Below, piece after piece: positions 50,702-54,874 of a stretch of DNA of 54,874 nt (position 1 is its first letter; each line of letters starts with the position of its first letter). The DNA is from Chloroflexota bacterium (lineage in GTDB: Bacteria; Chloroflexota; Anaerolineae; Aggregatilineales; Phototrophicaceae). Location: assembly GCA_011523545.1 (NCBI GenBank), contig WTGN01000095.1, positions 48,092 to 102,965 on the forward strand, in the 5' to 3' direction. A model generated the notes under the pieces. The model saw only the letters and a list, made by a program, of their open reading frames with translations. It had not been told where the DNA came from and made no database searches. The position numbers were made by a program, and so were the translations under genes.

Positions 50702-51901
50702 ATGTTCAAGAAATGCTCGTTAACGGTCTTCGCACTTTTGATTTGGTTTGCGCCGGCGACATCTGCGCTAACCGACAATCCTACGATCGCTATCCTGCGC
50801 TTCGGCGCGCTGCCATCACTGGATATCACCGAGGGCGCAGTATTGGACCTGTTGGAATCTTATGGCTACCTGAGCCCCGAAGAGAACCGTATTCTGGAAG
50901 ACCGCCGCGACCACCACGGTCAATACGTCAACGTCATTTGGGGCGATGCCGGCTTTGATTACCCGACTGTCAACATCATGGTGGAGAACGCCATTGATGA
51001 AGGCGCCGATGTGCTTGTCACGCTGGGCACGCCGGTTACGCTGACAGCCGTGCATACCACGCTCGAAGCTGAAGACCCGCCGGCTGTTTTGTTCACCTCA
51101 GTACACAATCCATATCTCGCGGGCATCGCCGACGCATCATGCTTGAAACCTGCGCATGTCACTGGAACGGAAATCGAAACGTCCTACGAATATGTCTTCG
51201 ACGCGCTGCAAAAGCAGGATCCGGCGCTAAGCGTCATCGGCACAATCTACGACACGGCGGAAGCGAGCGGAGTTTACGGCGTCGACCGCATAACAGACTT
51301 GGCCGGCGAAATAGGCATTTCTACCGAAGTGGCCGGCGTTACTTCTCTTGCCGATCTGCGCGCCGCCACCGATAGTCTGATGCAAAAGGGCGCTGACGCC
51401 ATCGTGTTGCCGATAGACAGCCTGACGACCCAAGGCTTGCCGATCATCGTGACCATCGCCAATGAAAATGGCGTACCGGTTTTCCATCCCAGTCTGGGGT
51501 CGATTTACTACGGCGCGACCATCGGCGCGGGCTACTCGGCTTTCTACGACAACGGCGTCCGAGTTGGCATTATGCTGGCCGCGCATTTGAGCGGTGATAT
51601 CGACATCGCGACAACCGGCATCTATGTGGCCTCGGGCGAAGGTCTCGGCATCAATCTCGATTCGGCAAACATGCAAGGCGTCGAAGTATCCAGCGACCTG
51701 ATGCGTGAAGCCGATGTCGTGTTGGAAGGCGGCTCGCCCGTTCGTGTTTCGGCGCGCGTCATGCAGAGAATCCGGCAGCGCGGCGTCGTCATTCCCTTGG
51801 AACAGCGGCAGGAAGCGGATAGGGAATTTCTGGCCAAAATCCAGTGCAGCGAGGAGACGATCGCCGAGCAGCAAGCGGCGCTGGAGGCTGCTGAGGGCTA
51901 G
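50702..51901 (+). CDS. ABC-type substrate-binding protein, TrpX-like (paralogue 2)
   Basis: A 399-residue exported protein; signal peptide MFKKCSLTVFALLIWFAPATSA. It aligns along its length with paralogue 1: PTIAILRFGALPS, LDLLESYGYLSPEE, ADVLVTLGTPVTLTAVH, LQKQDPALSVIGTIYDTAEASGVYG, GVTSLADLRAATDSLMQKGADAIVLP and NGVRVGIMLAAHLSGDIDIATTGIY. About half the residues match by eye. The C-terminal tails differ: this one ends in a charged helix (EETIAEQQAALEAAEG). No permease or ATPase partner is adjacent, so both may serve a transporter encoded elsewhere or act as sensors. Confidence 0.88.
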   Translation: MFKKCSLTVFALLIWFAPATSALTDNPTIAILRFGALPSLDITEGAVLDLLESYGYLSPEENRILEDRRDHHGQYVNVIWGDAGFDYPTVNIMVENAIDEGADVLVTLGTPVTLTAVHTTLEAEDPPAVLFTSVHNPYLAGIADASCLKPAHVTGTEIETSYEYVFDALQKQDPALSVIGTIYDTAEASGVYGVDRITDLAGEIGISTEVAGVTSLADLRAATDSLMQKGADAIVLPIDSLTTQGLPIIVTIANENGVPVFHPSLGSIYYGATIGAGYSAFYDNGVRVGIMLAAHLSGDIDIATTGIYVASGEGLGINLDSANMQGVEVSSDLMREADVVLEGGSPVRVSARVMQRIRQRGVVIPLEQRQEADREFLAKIQCSEETIAEQQAALEAAEG

Positions 51902-51923
51902 GACGCGAGCCCCCTCTACCCGC

Positions 51924-51970
51924 AACCCCCCTCTAAATCTCCCCCCAGTGAACTGGGGGGAGACTTTTGT
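51924..51970. mobile_element. Left half of the composite C-rich/G-rich element
   Basis: ACCCCCCTCTAAATCTCCCC then CCAGTGAACTGGGGGGAGAC; CCCCCTCTAAATCTCCCCCC is identical to the left half of the element at 19029. The right half is missing; REP-like palindromes follow instead. Confidence 0.6.
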
Positions 51971-51997
51971 GCTGTCGCAAGGCCGTAACCCATTCGG

Positions 51998-52080
51998 CGG
52001 GCGACTCACAGAGTCGCCCCTACAGCCGCCTGTTTATACCCTCCCCTTCCGGCGGGCGGCTCACAGAGTCGCGCCTACAA
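51998..52080. repeat. Two REP-like palindromes in direct order
   Basis: GGCGGGCGACTCACAGAGTC then GCCCCTAC (51998-52023) and GGCGGGCGGCTCACAGAGTC then GCGCCTAC (52053-52080). The second is imperfect. Each is preceded by TTCGGCGGGC or TTCCGGCGGGC. They lie between the convergent TrpX-like paralogue 2 and pstB. Confidence 0.8.
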
Positions 52081-52090
52081 CTTGGCTGGG

Positions 52091-52906
52091 CTAGCCAAAA
52101 CGCCCGGCGATGTAATCAGCGGTCTCTTGCAGGGCCGGGCTCTGGAAGACTTTTTCGGTGCGGTCATACTCGACCAGCTCGCCCCAGCGCGTTTCGCCGC
52201 CGTTTGCGCTCTTTTTGCGGATATTGAAGAAGGCGGTGAAATCGGAGGCGCGCTGGGCTTGCTGCATATTGTGGGTCACGATCACGATCGTATAGTCACC
52301 GCGCAGCCGCCACATCAATTCTTCGATGTGCTGGGTGGCGATGGGGTCGAGCGCGGAGCAGGGCTCGTCCATCAGGATGACATCGGGCTCGACGGCGATT
52401 GCGCGCGCGATGCAGAGCCGCTGCTGCTGCCCGCCGGACAGTTCCAGGCCCGACTTGTTCAGGTCGCCGCTGACCTCGTCCCAGAGCGAGGCGCCGCGCA
52501 GGCTTCGCTCGACGATTTCATCCAGCGCGCCTTTCTTTTTGACGCCCAGCAGGCGCGGCCCGTAGGCGACATTGTCGAAGATGCTCTTGGGAAAGGGGTT
52601 CGGCTTTTGGAAGACCATGCCGATGCGACGGCGGACCTCGACCGGGTCGACCTCGTCGTCATACAAGTTCCGCCCGCGGTAGATGATCTCGCCCTCGACG
52701 CGCGCGCCTGGGGTCAAATCCAACATGCGGTTGATGCCGCGCAGCACGGTGCTCTTGCCGCAGCCGGATGGGCCGATCAGAGCGGTGATGCGGTTCTGGT
52801 AGATAGGCAGGCTGACATTGGCCAGCGCGCAGTCAGCGCCGTAATAGAAGCTGCAAGCGCGCAGTTCCATCACGAGGTCCTGGTGGCGATTCGTTGTTTC
52901 CGCCAA
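52091..52906 (-). CDS. pstB: Phosphate ABC transporter ATP-binding protein
   Basis: A 271-residue ATPase driving high-affinity phosphate uptake. MELRACSFYYGADCALANVSL is the typical PstB start; Walker A is GPSGCGKST, then VFQKPNPFPKSIFDNVAYG (Q loop), the signature LSGGQQQRLCIARAIA, Walker B VILMDEPCSALDPIA and the switch VIVTHNMQQAQR. TTG 52906 is preferred because AAAAGGA lies 7 bp upstream and gives a family-length N-terminus; ATG 52870 is an alternative. The open frame further upstream (to 53038) runs through a CACAGAG repeat and is not coding. It follows pstA on the same strand with a gap of about 158 bp. Confidence 0.95.
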   Translation of the reverse strand: MAETTNRHQDLVMELRACSFYYGADCALANVSLPIYQNRITALIGPSGCGKSTVLRGINRMLDLTPGARVEGEIIYRGRNLYDDEVDPVEVRRRIGMVFQKPNPFPKSIFDNVAYGPRLLGVKKKGALDEIVERSLRGASLWDEVSGDLNKSGLELSGGQQQRLCIARAIAVEPDVILMDEPCSALDPIATQHIEELMWRLRGDYTIVIVTHNMQQAQRASDFTAFFNIRKKSANGGETRWGELVEYDRTEKVFQSPALQETADYIAGRFG

Positions 52907-52965
52907 GGTCTTGTCCTTTTCCAGTTTTTCGCAGTAAGCGCAAATAAGCCGTGCAAGACAAGAAA

Positions 52966-52993
52966 ATAACAGAGAGCGCAGAGAGCGCAGAGA
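52966..52993. repeat. CACAGAG-type dispersed repeat
   Basis: AATAACAGAGAGCGCAGAGA then GCGCAGAG: three units in the gap between pstA and pstB. A decayed palindrome (CGGGCGCTTGAGCGAATCAC) follows at about 53019. Confidence 0.6.
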
Positions 52994-53063
52994 CTGTCCA
53001 GAAGATGTATTTTTCTTTCGGGCGCTTGAGCGAATCACTCCTATATCACCGGTTGGCGCATAA

Positions 53064-54827
53064 TTAGAACCTTATTGAATAGCGGTTGCGCAGGACGATG
53101 GCGGCGGCGTTGAGCGTCAGCATCAGGGCCAGCAGCACGATGATGGCGGCGGCGGCGATATCGGCGAATTGGCCTTGGGGCCGGGCGGTCCACTGATAAA
53201 TTTGTATCGGCAGCGCCGTGAATTGCGAGAAGGGGCTGCTTGGGTCCGCCACCAGGTAGGTGGCCGCGCCAACGACAATCAGCGGGGCCGTCTCTCCCAG
53301 CGCGCGCGATACGGACAGGATCAATCCCGTCATGATGCCGGGGGCGGCGGCGGGCAGCACTTGCCGCCAGATCGTTTGCCAGCGGGTCGCGCCCAGGCCG
53401 TAGGAGGCTTCGCGAATGGTATGCGGCACCGCGCGTATCGCTTCCTGGGCGTTGATGATGATGATCGGCAGGATCAGCAGCACCAGGGTCAAGCCGGCGC
53501 TGACCAGGGTCCGTCCATTGGACGCGAAGCTGTTGATGCGCACGAGGCTGGCCATCAGTTGGTCATAGGCTTCGTCGCTGATTTGCGCGCTTTCCGGCAG
53601 ATCAAAGCGGTAGCTGTTCCCGTGCGCCTGGAGGTCCGGTTCTTCGTCAGCGCGCGCCGGCGATGCATCGACGGCGATATCCAGGGCATCCGCCAGCGCG
53701 TTTGCCATGTCAATCACGGAGGAATTGCCGTGCATGGTCAAGCTGGGCGTGCCGAAATGCAGGAATACATCGACGACCCGCCCCAGCTGGCGCGCGTTGA
53801 TTTCGGTGCTGTCGCTGTTGAGGGCGCCGCCGGTGAAACTGATCGCGCCATCAAAGGCCGGGGCGATCCGCTGGATCACGGTGTCGGCGCTGGGCGCGTC
53901 AAAGTTGCTGTGGAAGATGATGCCGCTGCTGAAGGGCGCCAGCGCGCGCACAAATATGGCCAGGCCGAGCATGCCGTAGATGATGGAGGGCACGCCGGCC
54001 AGGTTGCGCACATTCGTTTCGATCAAGCGATTGACGAAGCTGTGATGGGCGTATTCCTCGAGGTAGATGGCGGCGCCGACGCCGACGGGCAGAGCCACCA
54101 GCACCACGACCGCCATCAGCCCGATGGAGCCGATGAGCGCGGTACGCACGCCGGCCAGCGCTGGCGTACTGGACATCGGCGTCGTCAGGAAGTCGCCGTC
54201 CAGCCAGCTGTGGAAGCGAATGACCGTGACCTTGGCGTTGTCGAGGCGCTCGCTTCGTTTGTAATCATCGAGAATCGGCCCCTCGATTTTCGCCTTGATG
54301 GCGGCGAAATTGAAGATAGCCTCGCTGAGGGTGAAGCTGGCGATGACCTGCTGCTCGACCAATTCGTCCAGCACCAGGTTGCGCAGGGTTGCTTTGTCGG
54401 CATAGCGCGCCAGCAGTTCGGCTTGCCGCTCTTTGCTGATCGCTTTCAGGAGCTCGCCCGCGATTGCCGGATCGACAGTCTCGTCGCCGACGATTTCCGC
54501 CACGGTCGCCTTGGTAAAGCGGGCATTTTCGACCTGGCTGATGGTATCGCGGATCAAGACGCGCAGGCGCCGCCCGACATTTTCCGCCAGGATATCGGCC
54601 AGTTCAACTTTGCTCAATTCCGCCAGCGGCCGGCCGGCGGTCAGCGTCTCCGGCTCTATATTGTTAACCAGGCCAATAGTCCCGAAGGCTTCATTGACGA
54701 CATTGAGGAAAAGGGCGATCAGGGCGAGGCCGGCGACGAGGATCGAGAAGTAGTTGAACAGCCTGCCGATGCGCCCTCGCCGATGCCGCAGCTCCAAGCG
54801 GCGGAAGTAGTCCGCTTCCTTGGGCAT
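53064..54827 (-). CDS. pstA: Phosphate ABC transporter permease, enlarged PstA
   Basis: At least 587 residues, about twice the usual 280-300. The permease core is recognisable: helix 1 (residues 25-47), GVRTALIGSIGLMAVVVLVALPVGVGAAIYLEEYA (227-260), NLAGVPSIIYGMLGLAIFV (275-293), TLVSAGLTLVLLILPIIIINAQEAIRAVP (440-468) and the EAA loop EASYGLGATRWQTIWRQVLP. Two insertions interrupt it: about residues 48-225 after helix 1 (helical, charged) and about 298-430 before the fourth segment. Both should face outside. No stop codon lies between 54828 and the window edge and ATG 54827 has no ribosome site, so the gene may start further upstream. pstC and pstS would be expected there. Confidence 0.9.
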   Translation of the reverse strand: MPKEADYFRRLELRHRRGRIGRLFNYFSILVAGLALIALFLNVVNEAFGTIGLVNNIEPETLTAGRPLAELSKVELADILAENVGRRLRVLIRDTISQVENARFTKATVAEIVGDETVDPAIAGELLKAISKERQAELLARYADKATLRNLVLDELVEQQVIASFTLSEAIFNFAAIKAKIEGPILDDYKRSERLDNAKVTVIRFHSWLDGDFLTTPMSSTPALAGVRTALIGSIGLMAVVVLVALPVGVGAAIYLEEYAHHSFVNRLIETNVRNLAGVPSIIYGMLGLAIFVRALAPFSSGIIFHSNFDAPSADTVIQRIAPAFDGAISFTGGALNSDSTEINARQLGRVVDVFLHFGTPSLTMHGNSSVIDMANALADALDIAVDASPARADEEPDLQAHGNSYRFDLPESAQISDEAYDQLMASLVRINSFASNGRTLVSAGLTLVLLILPIIIINAQEAIRAVPHTIREASYGLGATRWQTIWRQVLPAAAPGIMTGLILSVSRALGETAPLIVVGAATYLVADPSSPFSQFTALPIQIYQWTARPQGQFADIAAAAIIVLLALMLTLNAAAIVLRNRYSIRF

Positions 54828-54874
54828 GAAGCGGCGGCGCTGTTGGTCGTTGTGGTCCCCCCATCCCCCGGCCC

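Noticed and set aside
52907..53038. N-terminal extension of pstB
   Set aside because: The frame passes through a CACAGAG repeat and gives a low-complexity SLRSLRSLLFSC stretch; PstB proteins start near the conserved FYYG strand.

Overview
The window is GC-rich chromosomal DNA with 41 supportable protein genes, one gene relic and an unusually dense load of short palindromic repeats. I saw no rRNA, tRNA, CRISPR array, transposase or phage gene. The gene set (several CUT1 sugar importers without their own ATPases, LplB/LplC-type permeases, a B-box zinc-finger membrane protein beside recN and nadK, an enlarged PstA) and the abundance of TGTAGGGGCGA-type palindromes suggest an uncultured Chloroflexota, probably a free-living or host-associated carbohydrate scavenger. 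That placement is inference, not proof.

Layout. 1-8534: a 44-bp tandem array, a sugar-type MFS permease, mannonate dehydratase (uxuA, minus strand), a secreted PQQ-type sugar dehydrogenase, an NAD-dependent epimerase, a CorC/HlyC membrane protein, cytidine deaminase (cdd), an NTF2-like protein and a PhnB-like protein. 8685-17505 (minus strand): two sugar ABC importers back to back. One is of the LplB/LplC/alginate-binding type and is followed by a formylglycine sulfatase; the other is a MalF/MalG type with its binding protein. Between them lies a 52-bp relic of an MFS gene. 17647-20461: two tandem MFS paralogues that match the relic. 20767-23208: acyl-CoA dehydrogenase and a Fic protein. 23307-26786: a 1159-residue secreted protein made of ten ABM-like (dimeric alpha/beta barrel) domains arranged as five A-B pairs, the most unusual gene here. 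26949-31082: cupin, Gfo/Idh/MocA oxidoreductase, and divergently a glycerol-1-phosphate-dehydrogenase/DHQ-synthase-like enzyme with a StrS-type aminotransferase. 31520-33904: a secreted beta-helix/PKD/SH3 protein. 34161-42249 (plus strand): D-aminopeptidase, a third sugar ABC importer, M20 peptidase and a GHL6-like glycoside hydrolase. 42346-49054 (minus strand): trxB, a small zinc-finger-like protein, a GmrSD-like DUF262/HNH restriction protein, recN, the B-box protein and nadK. 49239-51901: two tandem orphan TrpX-like binding proteins. 52091 to the end: pstB and an enlarged pstA running off the window.

Working together. Three sugar importers, the sulfatase, mannonate dehydratase, sugar dehydrogenase and glycoside hydrolase point to use of complex, possibly sulfated or uronate-containing, glycans. 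No sugar-ABC ATPase and no classical transcription factor is encoded here, so a shared ATPase and regulators must lie elsewhere.

Repeats. About 25 palindromes of the TGTAGGGGCGA...TCGCCC type fill most intergenic gaps, sometimes as inverted pairs, with changed but still complementary stems. Two further dispersed families (C-rich/G-rich composite elements and CACAGAG-type repeats) share the same gaps.
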